Notes under the pieces: model-generated
What the model was told of the DNA's origin: nothing
Seen by the model: the letters and a program-made list of their open reading frames with translations, nothing else
Database searches by the model: none
Shown: positions 53,160 to 62,637 of the stretch, one piece after another
How positions within the stretch are numbered: position 1 is the first letter of the stretch
Layout: each line of letters opens with the position of its first letter
Position numbers and translations under genes: made by a program
From: Breviolum minutum Mf 1.05b.01
Taxonomy: Eukaryota > Sar > Dinophyceae > Suessiales > Symbiodiniaceae
Direction of reading: 5' to 3'
Length of the DNA stretch: 64,000 bases
Assembly: GCA_000507305.1 (NCBI GenBank)
Contig: DF240213.1
Coordinates: 1-64,000, forward strand

Positions 53160-53310
53160 GGATTTGTCCTGCGTTTTTTGCAACGTATCTACTGGCCTAG
53201 TCTTTTCAAACTCGGTTAGAATATAATTTCAAATAATTGCTTTAGACTATTTTATTGGAATTATTCTTACAGCGATTTCTATGGTTCACGATCCCTTTAT
53301 TATTATATAG
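53160..53310. other. AT-rich interval, unexplained
   Basis: Sharper A/T content than the flanks. A + frame reads FRLFYWNYSYSDFYGSRSLY and a - frame ends with CEYCGEHYIIIKGS. I recognise neither. Confidence 0.35.
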
Positions 53311-53525
53311 TGCTCACCACAATATTCACATACGAAGGGGAACACCATGAAGTAACCGGTTTTCAATGTCCTTTGGGCAGGGCCGAAGATAGACGTGTGT
53401 TTTCTTAGCAGCCTTTTGGGGTGACTTGAGGGTTGAGGTTGGTATTTTGAAACCAGCCCATAATAGGTGCATGTCAATATCACTTATACCATATTATGGA
53501 GGTTACTTGAGCCATGGAGGTTACC

Positions 53526-53612
53526 CTGGTTGTGAAATACTATCCAGTTAAGTGGGGACTATAATAAACCATTATAGGACCCCTATTAAACAACCAGTCT
53601 AATGGTACAATG
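53526..53612. repeat. family E element
   Basis: GTGAAATACTATCCAGTTAA, GTGGGGACTATAATAAACC, GGACCCCTATTAAACAACCA G. Confidence 0.8.
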
Positions 53613-54085
53613 GAAAGTAAGAATCTGTTTGTTGTGGTTCAATTGACTTGAATTGTCATGTTTGTTGGTTTCATGAAATTTTGGAGGTACTAAGGAACGA
53701 ACGCATCTCTTGGATTCAAATGGTTTGAAGTTCAAAGAAACTTTTCATCAAATCCATCCTGACTTCATTGGTTTGGTTCCTGATGGTTACAAGAAATTTT
53801 TATCTTTAATTTTTTTTGCAGTCAAGGAATTCTTGACCATGGCTTTCTCGTTTGGATGATGTAGAATTGTCAGGGAAGTCTGAACAATAGGTTTTCTCAA
53901 CATTCCATACACTCCAGCAATCAATGTCATCTCATTTTGTTCTTTCTCCCTCTCCCCAAGTTTCATCATATGTTTGATCCACGTTTGGCAATGGGATGAA
54001 GCCACCCCTCCCCCCAACACAAGAACAGAACAAACATAACATCAACAACCTGCATTCTGATCTAAAAGTACATGTAGTAGAACTG

Positions 54086-54188
54086 CTGTTGATGGAAGAA
54101 AGTCTGCACCAGTTGAGGTTGGTAGTTCATCCCTGTATTTACAAGGCTTTATGCACGCCAGGTGCTTAGCCAGATTTCTTCCATCAAC
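54086..54188. repeat. family H palindromic element
   Basis: GCTGTTGATGGAAGAAAGTC ... GATTTCTTCCATCAACTTT; includes GAGGTTGGTAGTTCATCCC. Confidence 0.8.
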
Positions 54189-54351
54189 TTTATGTAAAAC
54201 CGAATGTTTTTTCTCGGACTTGCCGTTTGGGGGTCTCCATTTTGGACTCACAGTATACATTAAATCCCGGAAACCGGCCCACAAGTTGGGGACATGTTGC
54301 AAATTGATTCATATTTTTCAAATGGGTTGAAACCACAAATTAGATGAATTT

Positions 54352-54440
54352 ACTTGCAACATATCTATACGATAAGCGGAATGATTGGATCTCTCAAAAA
54401 AGAACCAGTGTTAACATCCGACAACAGGGCGACAAAAACG
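54352..54440 (+). CDS. putative coding exon after a family D right end
   Basis: Reads ISGMIGSLKKEPVLTSDNRA then TKTG, ending ACGGG|GTAATT. Another + frame (101 codons) also covers it. The family D end GGGTTGAAACCACAAATTAG is at 54320-54340. Confidence 0.4.
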
Positions 54441-54545
54441 GGGTAATTTCATATACAGGTTTTACACAAGGTTTAAAGACAAACCAATATTTCAGGATCC
54501 TTATTCACCATTATTTTTGTGTTGTTTTCAATTTTTTTTCCTCAG

Positions 54546-54571
54546 ACATGAGATCCATCTCCATCCCTAGG
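54546..54571 (+). CDS. putative mini-exon before a GA-AG family I intron
   Basis: caattttttttcctcag is a very strong 3' splice border. Reads DMRSISIPR and stops at CCTAGG|GATCC. The frame continues in phase at 54668. Confidence 0.55.
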
Positions 54572-54667
54572 GATCCTGGCTCGCCTTCTGGGACCCAAAT
54601 ACATTGCGTTTCAGAGGTGATTGTACACCCCAATCGTCCTCTGACGTAAGGTGATTGGACTCCTTAG
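54572..54667 (+). repeat. family I element acting as a GA-AG intron
   Basis: 96 bp from GATCCTGGCTCGCC to GGTGATTGGACTCCTTAG. Only the GA-AG removal keeps the flanking frames joined; a GG-AG cut would give a stop. GA donors are known in dinoflagellates. Confidence 0.6.
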
Positions 54668-54772
54668 GGCATCTTTTGTCGGCACCGAAATGCCCAACAA
54701 GTTGAGGTCCTGAATATTTTCGATCAGTTGGTGCCCAAGAACATTGCCGCTCAGACTGAAAATAAATGGGGG
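54668..54772 (+). CDS. putative coding exon, phase 0-0
   Basis: 35 codons: GIFCRHRNAQQVEVLNIFDQ then LVPKNIAAQTENKWG, ending TGGGGG|GTGAAT. Coding-like composition, clean ends. Confidence 0.55.
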
Positions 54773-55009
54773 GTGAATCCTACCGTGGATAGATTATAAG
54801 CAACCCGCTGGTTGGTCACCCCAAATGATGGGTGTGGTAAGGGAGTCCCTCTAGAATGCCCTGATCATTCAGGTTTAGGATTTGTAGGATTTTTGTTCAA
54901 CTTTATAACCCTTCACTTGCCACTCATATACTAGGAATGTTATTTTCGCATCCTAAAGGGGCTTGATAAATTCTTTATGTAACCACTCATTTGTCTCATT
55001 AATGCATGT

Positions 55010-55051
55010 ATGGGATCCTGTTCGGAATCGGTATTGGAAACGATGAATGAA
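55010..55051 (+). CDS. possible small exon
   Basis: MGSCSESVLETMNEG up to GAAG|GTTTGT, phase 1 at the right. Left border uncertain. Confidence 0.35.
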
Positions 55052-55093
55052 GGTTTGTTTTTTCCCCAAACATCACCGTGGTGCCACGAGCAG

Positions 55094-55153
55094 GTTGGAG
55101 ATGCGGCGCAGAATCGGTTGTGTCTTGGGCCACATCTTTGGAATTTTTGTCTA
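55094..55153 (+). CDS. putative exon ending at a family D element
   Basis: gccacgagcag precedes. Phase 1 reads WRCGAESVVSWATSLEFLS and stops at TCTAG|GTGGTGG. Confidence 0.5.
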
Positions 55154-55258
55154 GGTGGTGGTTTCAAATATGTTTTTTTTTCTCCCCAAAAAATGGGGAA
55201 GATGAACCCATTTTCACGAGCATAATTTTTCAGATGGGTTGTATTTTCAACCACCAAG
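55154..55258. repeat. family D element
   Basis: GTGGTGGTTTCAAATATG, CCCCAAAAAATGGGGAAGAT, TTTTCAACCACCAAGCAG. Confidence 0.85.
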
Positions 55259-55381
55259 CAGTTGTTTTTTTTTGTGGTTGTTTTTTACGGATTCGGATGC
55301 CATGGGATTCATCACTATCTTTCAAAAAAACACCAAAATCTAAGGAAACGAAGGGGCAAATTTCTTCCCCGAAAACCATAG

Positions 55382-55500
55382 ATCTGGTCAAATTATAGCG
55401 ACCTCACACGACCGATTTACCCCCAAATGGTGGGAAATAGTAAGGGAAATCCCCTTATTTCAGGGAAGTCTAGGTTGGTGAAATATTATAATTTGGCAAG
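55382..55500. repeat. family K element, full copy
   Basis: CTGGTCAAATTATAGCGACC ... TTGGTGAAATATTATAATTT GGCAAG. Ends are diverged inverted repeats; other parts at 16690 and 18810. Confidence 0.7.
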
Positions 55501-55806
55501 ATAGATCCATGGACGTCATCCGCATGGCAGGTTTAGATGTGGGAAATTTGTGAATGTTGCTTTCATTTTTACCATTCAAATTCACCATCCATTGTGAAAA
55601 TACACTAGAGAAGACGCAAACCTCGCAGAATGCTGATTTTTTTCTGGAGGGGAACAAACTGGAATCGCAACATCACCGGGGCGTTTTGAACAGTGTTTGT
55701 GTGGTTGGTGATTTATAGTCATTGATTGCCTGAAGGTACAACGATATACCTATATACTCGTAACTTGATTTTACCCCGAACTCTCCCATTCCATTTTGCA
55801 TAATTC

Positions 55807-55917
55807 TACCCTCCTTGAAACGAACAGCAAAAGCACCTGAAAATAGGCCGGGCCCCAAAAGGGAAGTAATCTTCCAACCATCAAATTTCAGGTTCTGTTT
55901 TAGTTTCAGGGAGGGTA
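55807..55917. repeat. family C palindromic element
   Basis: TACCCTCCTTGAAACGAACA GC ... TTTTAGTTTCAGGGAGGGTA. Confidence 0.85.
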
Positions 55918-56617
55918 GTATGTTTTCATCTCTTCTCCTAATTTGTTTTTTTATTTGCATTTGAACTACTTGAGCAGCAATCTGTTTGCCATCGTCTAGC
56001 CGTTGGATTCTCTTCAACTGGTGGTGTATGCTTTCTGTGTTGCTCAACACTGATTATTCGTGCAAAGAAGATGAAGTTACACACGCAAACATTTCTTTCA
56101 AGTCTATTTAGTGTGGATTCGTGGTAAGCCGTCGTAATCATAACTGCTGCCAAACTAATGCCCCAAAGATAGAACTTGTTCTGCCTCTAAAATAAGGCCT
56201 TCTCAACTCCTTCTTTTGTGCTAGCTGAACAGAGGCTGGATGGTTCTTGTCTCCCGGTGGTCGCCTGTTTTTGTTGCTTTTCCTCAGGATATCAGTGATT
56301 ATGATATCCATCCTAGCATCTGGGCAGCAACAGCCATTATAGCGAAAATGGCAACAAGTTGGCTCCACTAAACCCACCCTAAAACTGCAAAGTATATATA
56401 TATATATAATTACATACAAAACAATCCCCACCATGCTAATGGGAGGATGGATGTTTGTAAAGTTTTATGGGACAAGTTTCATGCTTTTTTTGGATGAATT
56501 GCCATGTGCCTGCGTATACTTGGTACATCAAGACTTGAAGAATATTGAAAAATGGTTATTTCACCTGTGTTCTTCGGTCTTCTACCCTGGGGGTGGTTAT
56601 GCAACCAGTTTGTGTAG

Positions 56618-56683
56618 GTGTTCCCATTATAACAGGCCATGTATCAGAGTCCAAAAAACACGCCCAGTGTATAGTATTACTAG
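56618..56683 (+). CDS. putative 66-nt exon ending at a family D element
   Basis: cagtttgtgtag precedes; TTACTAG|GTGGTGG follows. Phase 1-1, 22 codons: GVPIITGHVSESKKHAQCIV LL. Confidence 0.55.
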
Positions 56684-56781
56684 GTGGTGGTTTCAAAAAT
56701 TGTTTATTTTCATCCCTACTCAAAGACATGATCTATCTAATTTGACTAATATTGTTCGAATTGGTTGAAACCAGCAACTAG
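56684..56781. repeat. family D element
   Basis: GTGGTGGTTTCAAAAATTG, TTTGACTAATATTGTTCG, TTGGTTGAAACCAGCAACTA G. Confidence 0.85.
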
Positions 56782-56979
56782 ATTAAGTATTCTCAATCTG
56801 TAGAATGGAACATACCAATGGTTTTTTGAACACTCAGCCCCTTGCCAAACTTTCAGGATTGGTTATATTCGGATTTTTGGTCCAAGATAGCATCTCAACA
56901 ACATAACATTGGTCAAACATGGTCAAACCATTGGTGTTGTTTGTGAATTCATCAAGAAATCGGGTTCCTTGAATTTCAG

Positions 56980-57091
56980 GAGATTTTTGTGCCAAGTGCC
57001 TTACGTCTTCAACGAAAACAACCTTTGGGTAGTCCCCTACCTTCGCCTCAGCGAAACTGACGAACGATGTTCATTCCCTGGGGAATCTAAG
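56980..57091 (+). CDS. putative coding exon
   Basis: ccttgaatttcag precedes; TCTAAG|GTGAAC follows. Phase 2-0: RFLCQVPYVFNENNLWVVPY then LRLSETDERCSFPGESK. G/C third positions. Confidence 0.55.
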
Positions 57092-57342
57092 GTGAACGGA
57101 TTGAGAAAAACCCACCCAGCCATGATGATCCTGAAAGGTTGCATCCCTGAAACAATATGGCCAAATTATGCGATTTGGTGGGGGTGTGATTTTTTTACCT
57201 GGCAGGATTCGCTGTCCGGGGTGGGCCAGGATATACCTGTTTTTTGGGGGGGGATTTTTTTCCCATGACAAAAAATGTGTCAAACGCGAGTGCGTTTGGT
57301 GCATCATGGGGGTAGTGATCAAGACTAAGGCTGGGTTAGGGT

Positions 57343-57452
57343 ATATGGATGTTTCCAAAAATAGGGGTACCCCAAAATGGATGGTTTATGATGGAAAACC
57401 CTATTAAAATGGGATGATTTGGGGGTAGCACTATTTTCGGAAACATCCATAT
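57343..57452. repeat. family B palindromic element
   Basis: ATATGGATGTTTCCAAAAAT AGGGG ... CTATTTTCGGAAACATCCAT AT. Confidence 0.9.
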
Positions 57453-57490
57453 AGGGTATTATACTGACTATATAGATACCCAGCGTTTGG

Positions 57491-57597
57491 TGGCAACTCA
57501 AATATGTTTTTTATTTTCACCCCGAAAATTGGGGAAGATGAACCCATTTTCACGAAACATTTTTCCAGATGGGTTGGTTCAACCACCAACTAGCCAG
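57491..57597. repeat. family D element, left end diverged
   Basis: TTGGTGGCAACTCAAATATG, CACCCCGAAAATTGGGGAAG, GGTTCAACCACCAACTAG. Confidence 0.75.
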
Positions 57598-57717
57598 TTA
57601 GAACGGGATTTTATAAAAAGCCAATTTGTCAATATCTCTATTCACCAACCAAATATAGAATGGGAACCATTTGGCTCATTTCTTATTCACCAACTATTTC
57701 TTTTTGGCTCATTTGAG

Positions 57718-57912
57718 GTAGGTCTACTTATTCCAACCACAAGGGCAGATGGCCAAAGGTGGGGGGTGGTTTCGTACCAAACTTGTGATGGGGGGGAATT
57801 CGTAAGGGCCATGGAGTATCACTTGCGCGTTGCGCAACAATGGCTGGTCAAAAAACGAAATGGAACCGCATACTACTTCATAAAGATTGGAATAATATTG
57901 GATAGATTTAGA
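57718..57912 (+). CDS. putative coding exon
   Basis: After catttgag|GTAGG. Reads GLLIPTTRADGQRWGVVSYQ, TCDGGEFVRAMEYHLRVAQQ and WLVKKRNGTAYYF. The right border is not fixed. No family recognised. Confidence 0.45.
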
Positions 57913-58470
57913 TAAAACATATTCTTGCAAGCTGGTTACTGTAATTATGTATACTGCATGTTTTGGGTGACATGATCAAAAGCTAAAAGGCAAATTGCCG
58001 CACATATTTGACGAAACAAACATCACAAGCAAGTTTGGTGAAGCCAGTTTTTTTTTGGCACCTATACTCATTAACCGGGAGTCAAGTAAATTACCAATTT
58101 TCCGTGGATCAAACCTAAATGTATGGTAATTTTGGGATTTCGCCCAAAAGATAGTAAATAGTGCATTGTTTGAGGTGGTGTTATATAATGAATGATGACC
58201 CCGGTTAACAAAAACCTCATCTCAAATTCCTCTCAGATGGCAAGTCCCAAGAGGATTGTGTATATCTCTGAGTCCAGCCAAGTCTGATCCATTCTGAAAC
58301 ATGTGTTTTTCTGCAGCGAATGGGTGTGACAAACAACAACTTCTTGGGCAACAAAAAGTTATTTTGTTTGGGGGGATAGGAGAAACACAAGTTAAGCTTA
58401 ATATACATAGACATACTTAAATTTAAGTCTATTTCTAGCTGCTCCGAAATTGGGGGCTAAAATTCCCATA

Positions 58471-58735
58471 CAATCCATGGGATGATTGTATATTTACTGA
58501 TCCATGCATGGTTATTTTTTTTGTTAGGGAATGAAGTAGTAGGTTAATTCATCCGATTGTATATTTACTGATCCATGAATGGTTGATATTTTTTGATTTG
58601 GAATAAATTTTGTAGGTAAATTCATCCCAGTCCCTACATTTACCTGCTAATCTTAGCCATGAAAAAAGTCAACCATTCATGGATCGGTCGGAAAAAATCG
58701 AATCCGTTCGTCCCCATGGATCCTATGGATCAGCA
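58471..58735. repeat. compound family F elements
   Basis: Duplicated GATTGTATATTTACTGATCC ATG (58482 and 58557), then inverted GTCAACCATTCATGGATC and CCATGGATCCTATGG. Looks like two copies, one inside the other. Confidence 0.65.
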
Positions 58736-58745
58736 ATCACTCCAG

Positions 58746-58824
58746 GAGTAGCACCTTGCAATTGGTTGATGAACTCAACGAGGTCCGTTTTTTTGGGGAT
58801 TTGGGGATGGATATTTTAACCTGG
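58746..58824 (+). CDS. duplicated exon, copy 2
   Basis: gcaatcactccag precedes. Phase 2-0: SSTLQLVDELNEVRFFGDLG then MDILTW, ending CCTGG|GTGATGG at a family D element. Sister of 47313-47387; an extra base in the T/G run shifts the frame of the second half between copies. Confidence 0.55.
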
Positions 58825-58937
58825 GTGATGGTTTCAAATATATTCAAATATTGTTTATTTTCACCCCGATCCTTGGGGATGATGATTCAACCTGACTAAT
58901 GTTTCTTAAAGGGGTTGAAACAACCACCAACTACCAA
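58825..58937. repeat. family D element
   Basis: GTGATGGTTTCAAATATATT, CACCCCGATCCTTGGGGATG, GGTTGAAACAACCACCAACT A. Confidence 0.8.
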
Positions 58938-59166
58938 CGAAAATGATATGTAGTCCAGTTAAGAAGTTATAAAGTTACCGCTAATTACTTAGTGAAATAG
59001 AAGGTTTTTAATGAAAAAGGGTGTTTGAATTTGAATATGTATTTTGTTTGCATTACATCGGAATCGGGAAAAAATGCTGCATACTTATAGGATTTGCGAC
59101 CGTTTTTTCTCAGCAGGAGTCTCAAAATTGTTGATCATTCTTTTTGTTTTCCGGAGTTTTTGCAAG

Positions 59167-59279
59167 ATTCTGCGAGGAAAAAAGAGGCAAACTGCTCTCC
59201 GGATTGTATCTATCAGCAGTTTGTCACTATGAGAAGTCTTTTGTTGGAAAACCAAATAGTAGAGACGCACGAGTTTGGG
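59167..59279 (+). CDS. putative exon with a consensus GTAAGT donor
   Basis: ccggagtttttgcaag precedes; TTTGGG|GTAAGT follows. Phase 1-0: DSARKKEANCSPDCIYQQFV then TMRSLLLENQIVETHEFG. Confidence 0.6.
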
Positions 59280-59544
59280 GTAAGTGACTGGCGCCCTTGG
59301 ATCATCCACTCTGTTGGAGGAAGAACTGAGTTTTACCAGTTGAGATATACCCCCACACATGGTTTGATGTTATTCATATCAACTTCAGCTGTGTCCATCA
59401 ACAGCATCCTGTGATGCCTTATCATGTAGTCGCAAATATCATTACGTAAGGACAGCATGCTTGTTTTGTTTGGTTTGGTCTCTAATTCAATGATATAGTA
59501 ATAAATAGTCACTGTGGATCATATCAAAAATAGGCTCATTTAGC

Positions 59545-59612
59545 AAGGGATTTGGCAGGGGTGAATTGTGAGGTGATATCCAAATGAGCCATTCTGCTAG
59601 ATCCCATTGGAT
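59545..59612. repeat. small inverted repeat P
   Basis: AGGCTCATTTAGCAAGGGAT is answered by AATGAGCCATTCTGCTAGAT CCC. Confidence 0.5.
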
Positions 59613-59768
59613 AGTGATGTGCCATGCTGGCATGACCCAATGGTTAACTTGTTCAAAAGATAGATTAGGCAGATGGCCAAAGTATACAGACGCGGCCGGC
59701 TGACAAATGTCCTTTTTGAAGTTACTTTACATAGAGGATTCCCATGATTGTTTTCCGTTTTTTTTCAG

Positions 59769-59887
59769 TTTGTTGAAGCATGATCAGATCAGTCATATTG
59801 AGACACCAATGCTTGGTGTATTTTATTGGGTCATGTGCATTGGGTCTTGTAACCTTGTTGAACTAGTCACAGAGTTGAATTTACAAG
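59769..59887 (+). CDS. putative coding exon, well bordered
   Basis: gttttccgttttttttcag precedes; TTACAAG|GTTTCA follows. Phase 2-1: LLKHDQISHIETPMLGVFYW then VMCIGSCNLVELVTELNLQ. A hydrophobic centre could be a membrane helix or a core strand. Confidence 0.6.
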
Positions 59888-59994
59888 GTTTCATGAGCCT
59901 GTATTTGATCTACAACTTCAGTGTTATAGTTATAACTTATAACTTGTATTCTTATCTTTACAACAGTTGCAATTGGTCTAGCTTTTATCAACAG

Positions 59995-60014
59995 GTTAAC
60001 TTGGCACATCTTAG
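59995..60014 (+). CDS. possible micro-exon before a family N element
   Basis: ttttatcaacag|GTTAACTTGG ... CTTAG|GTAGTCCC; VNLAHLR. Compare the exon end at 37401. Confidence 0.3.
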
Positions 60015-60128
60015 GTAGTCCCTTATACCCTTTGGCCCTTTGATTTTTTCAGAATGTTTTGAACATGTAACCCATCAAAAGTTAAACTTCTAGCAGGGGA
60101 CGTGTCAGTTTTTCCTAGTTAACCAACC
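60015..60128. repeat. family N element
   Basis: GTAGTCCCTTATACC, AAGTTAAACTTCTAGCAGGG, CCTAGTTAACCAACC. Confidence 0.65.
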
Positions 60129-60280
60129 TACTTGGATGTCCCAGGAAGTTAGGATCAATGGTTAGGATCAATGGGTTATTTCACCCCAATATATCCCATT
60201 TATTACAGTCGCTTATAACGGTTATAACCCATTGATCCTAACCATTGATCCTAACTTCCAACCGGACATCTAAGTATCCC
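60128..60280. repeat. family M palindrome with a near-perfect duplicated arm
   Basis: TACTTGGATGTCC..GGAAGTTAGG, ATCAATGGTTAGGATCAATG GG ... CCCATTGATCCTAACCATTG ATCCTAACTTCC..GGACATCTAAGTA. Arms exceed 45 bp. Confidence 0.9.
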
Positions 60281-60393
60281 GGAATGTTTATCCCATTACC
60301 TTTGACCCGGTGGGGACCCGCAGCAACTTCAACCTCCTCAAGGTGAGGCGGATACGAATTCCCATGGAAATCCTGGTTGTAAAAGACGAGATC
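60275..60393 (+). CDS. putative coding exon
   Basis: Starts at the AG ending the family M element and runs to a family C element. Phase 1 reads SRNVYPITFDPVGTRSNFNL, LKVRRIRIPMEILVVKDEI. Clear G/C third-position bias. Confidence 0.55.
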
Positions 60394-60395
60394 CT

Positions 60396-60503
60396 TACCC
60401 TCCCTGAAACTAACAGGGCACCTGAAAATAACCACTTGGAAAAGGAGATTCCTATTGGAAACCATCATTTTTAGGGGCTAAAATGTTAGTTTCAGGGAGG
60501 GTA
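60396..60503. repeat. family C palindromic element, reference copy
   Basis: TACCCTCCCTGAAACTAACA GGGC ... GTTAGTTTCAGGGAGGGTA. Cleanest copy of the family. Confidence 0.9.
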
Positions 60504-60534
60504 CAGTATATTGGTTTGTTGGAAAATCGCAAAC

Positions 60535-60720
60535 AAATAGCTGGGTAGTATGTTGTTTCCTGAAAAAAATCCAACCAGCCAGGGTTTATGATTATAATGC
60601 TTTATGTGGGGATCCTTTTGTTTCGTGGTTTATTGTGATGTTTTCACATACCAGGGTAGGATCTCATCATCGAAATATATCCTAAGAAAACAACCGGGTC
60701 CCTTTTTCTTCATTGCTCAG
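60535..60720. repeat. family E element, inverted
   Basis: AGCTGGGTAGTATG, CATACCAGGGTAGG, ACAACCGGGTCCCTTTTTCT TCATTGCTCAG. The last CAG is an exon border; the same tail is at 29560. Confidence 0.55.
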
Positions 60721-60789
60721 GTGGTCAATAAGGTTATCAAAGTCCTGATTTTCATGAGCCCTGCTGGGGTATCTGGGATCGCATGGGAC
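60721..60789 (+). CDS. putative coding exon
   Basis: ccctttttcttcattgctcag precedes. Phase 0: VVNKVIKVLIFMSPAGVSGI AWD to a TGA at 60790. Confidence 0.45.
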
Positions 60790-61235
60790 TGAGCGTTTGT
60801 TGTGTTTTTTGGTGCAAAAAAACATGAAACACTATAGGAAAAAATAGTAACAAAATCAAATGCCACATGTTAGAAAGGTTATATTAGTCACATGGATCCT
60901 ATTTGAATTGTTTATATATACTTGTTTTTGTTGATGTGTTCCAAATATTTGTTTAAAAGAAAAACCACAAAAAACGATGCTCGTACCAAGAGTTAAGAGT
61001 TGATTTTTGTTAGGAGTGACATAAACACACCATTTGGGTGAGAGAACGGAGTGACATAAAGACTCCAGGTTTTGCTGAAGTTCAGCCAACTTACTGAGGA
61101 AATTTAGGTGTTTCATGGATCATGGGACAATAAGTGATCGATAATGTCAACAAAAAAAGAGAACGACCTTATTTCTTGGGTGTTGTGGGTGTTGAGACAT
61201 TTGTGGTGGGTGCTTGTAGATTCTCACATGTTTTT

Positions 61236-61381
61236 TTTTGGGGGGGAAGAATCTATAGGTGATGCGTTTGTTAGATCTGGCTACAATGTTGAACTATATA
61301 GATCATTCATAGATATATGTTGGGTGTGGCCCCTTCCCAGTAACTGTGATCACCAGGATGACATTACATTCTGTCCCCATT
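61236..61381 (+). CDS. putative coding exon
   Basis: Reads EESIGDAFVRSGYNVELYRS then FIDICWVWPLPSNCDHQDDI to a TAA. The frame is open upstream through a Trp-rich stretch to 61144. Left border not certain. Confidence 0.4.
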
Positions 61382-61495
61382 AATTTTGCAGGGTGTAACG
61401 CTTGGTTTTGTTTGAATTTGGGGGGAAGACCCACCAAGATTTCATGGTTCATATCACATTTTGTAGCTTTTTTGTTGTTTAAACATGAAATATAA

Positions 61496-61602
61496 GGTGC
61501 ACCCCGAAACCGACCGTCATAAATGCGGTTATAACTTATAACCCCTATAAATGGGGGTTTCATGGGGTTTCACTGGGGTTATTTCACCCCTACTTGTACC
61601 TA
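61496..61602. repeat. family A element, diverged
   Basis: AAGGTGCACCCCGAAACCG, CCCCTATAAATGGGGGTTTC, ACTGGGGTTATTTCACCCCT. Confidence 0.7.
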
Positions 61603-61637
61603 CATCACCTCGGATCGGTTTGGCTGAAGGTATGTAG

Positions 61638-61730
61638 TTTGGTCTTAGCTGGCTCTGCTCGTTTCAAAGTACAAGATATGGGCACTGCTGTTATTGCACC
61701 TTGGGTCAAAAATGCATCTTTTTGCGCCAG
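61638..61730 (+). CDS. putative coding exon, phase 2-2
   Basis: gaaggtatgtag precedes; GCGCCAG|GTGTTT follows. LVLAGSARFKVQDMGTAVIA then PWVKNASFCA. Confidence 0.5.
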
Positions 61731-61931
61731 GTGTTTTTCTGATGTTTTTTGTGTTGTCTGTTGTTCTTGTGGTAATTATGTGTGACTCCTGGAAGGTTTT
61801 GGTTCGTATCATATTTTGTCATCATACAGGTGGTTGATTTACTTTAAAATGCCATTATGTGGCCATGTATTGTTATTTTGTTCGGCTTGGTAAACTCAAA
61901 GGATTTTTGAGGCAGTTGGCAGTTCTTACAG

Positions 61932-62051
61932 TTGACTCCATTTGAAATTATGAACCATACAGTCGCCACCATACTATACAAGGAGCGATTGCTTAGTTCG
62001 AAGTCGAACATCTGCGAGCAACAAGATCATGCAAGTGTCGAAGATTTTGGA
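61932..62051 (+). CDS. putative coding exon
   Basis: ttggcagttcttacag precedes. Phase 0: LTPFEIMNHTVATILYKERL then LSSKSNICEQQDHASVEDFG. A TAG follows; GA (GATAGT) or an earlier GT may be the donor. The next 70 bp reads on in other frames. Confidence 0.5.
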
Positions 62052-62159
62052 TAGTCAGTATACCGGGACGATCCTGGTGTCCATCCCCCAAGCGCATCAC
62101 CCAGCAACTCTTGAAAACCTACCAACTGTAACTATACCAAAGTCCCACCGTGAAAAAAA

Positions 62160-62236
62160 TGGATGTACGGGGGGAGTGAAACCGTAAAGCCTCCGAAAAA
62201 TGGCACCTCAGAAATCTGGCAAATTACCAAGACTAG
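62160..62236 (+). CDS. putative exon before a 78-bp family D element
   Basis: YGGSETVKPPKNGTSEIWQI TKT, ending ACTAG|GTGGTGG. Phase 2. Confidence 0.5.
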
Positions 62237-62314
62237 GTGGTGGTTTCAAATATTTTCTATATTCACCCCTACCTGGGGAAGATTTCCATTTCGATGGTTG
62301 AAACCACCAACCAG
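62237..62314. repeat. family D element, short, length divisible by three
   Basis: GTGGTGGTTTCAAATATTT, CACCCCTACCTGGGGAAGAT, GGTTGAAACCACCAACCAG. No stop in the host frame, so splicing or retention both leave an open protein (162 codons across 62163-62651). Confidence 0.85.
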
Positions 62315-62342
62315 AAGATGTTTGTTTTTTATTGTTTCCCAG
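62315..62342 (+). CDS. putative exon after the family D element
   Basis: Phase 2 continuation RCLFFIVSQ up to CCCAG|GGTAAATC, where a shrunken family G element begins. Confidence 0.4.
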
Positions 62343-62601
62343 GGTAAATCACCAAAATATGGTAAACATCAAGCAAATTGGGTAAGATGGATTTTGATGT
62401 TTGTTGTTTGTCAAGACTCAAAGTTCGAGTTTTCCCACTGGGTAAAAAGTTGCGTGTTTTTTTTTTGCGGTGTTTTTGCACAAAAAAATGATTCACAAAA
62501 ACTATTGAAAACTACGTGGATGCTGAACATGGTTTTTGCTTTGGAAGAGGTAAAGCCTTCAGATGTTGGTGTTTTTTGTGTATTTGATGTTCAAATTTCA
62601 G

Positions 62602-62637
62602 GAGTGCAAAATCTGTTCATGGATGGCAGCAAGGATG
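62602..62637 (+). CDS. putative 36-nt mini-exon, phase 1-1
   Basis: gatgttcaaatttcag precedes; GGATG|GTGCAA follows. GVQNLFMDGSKD. Confidence 0.5.
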
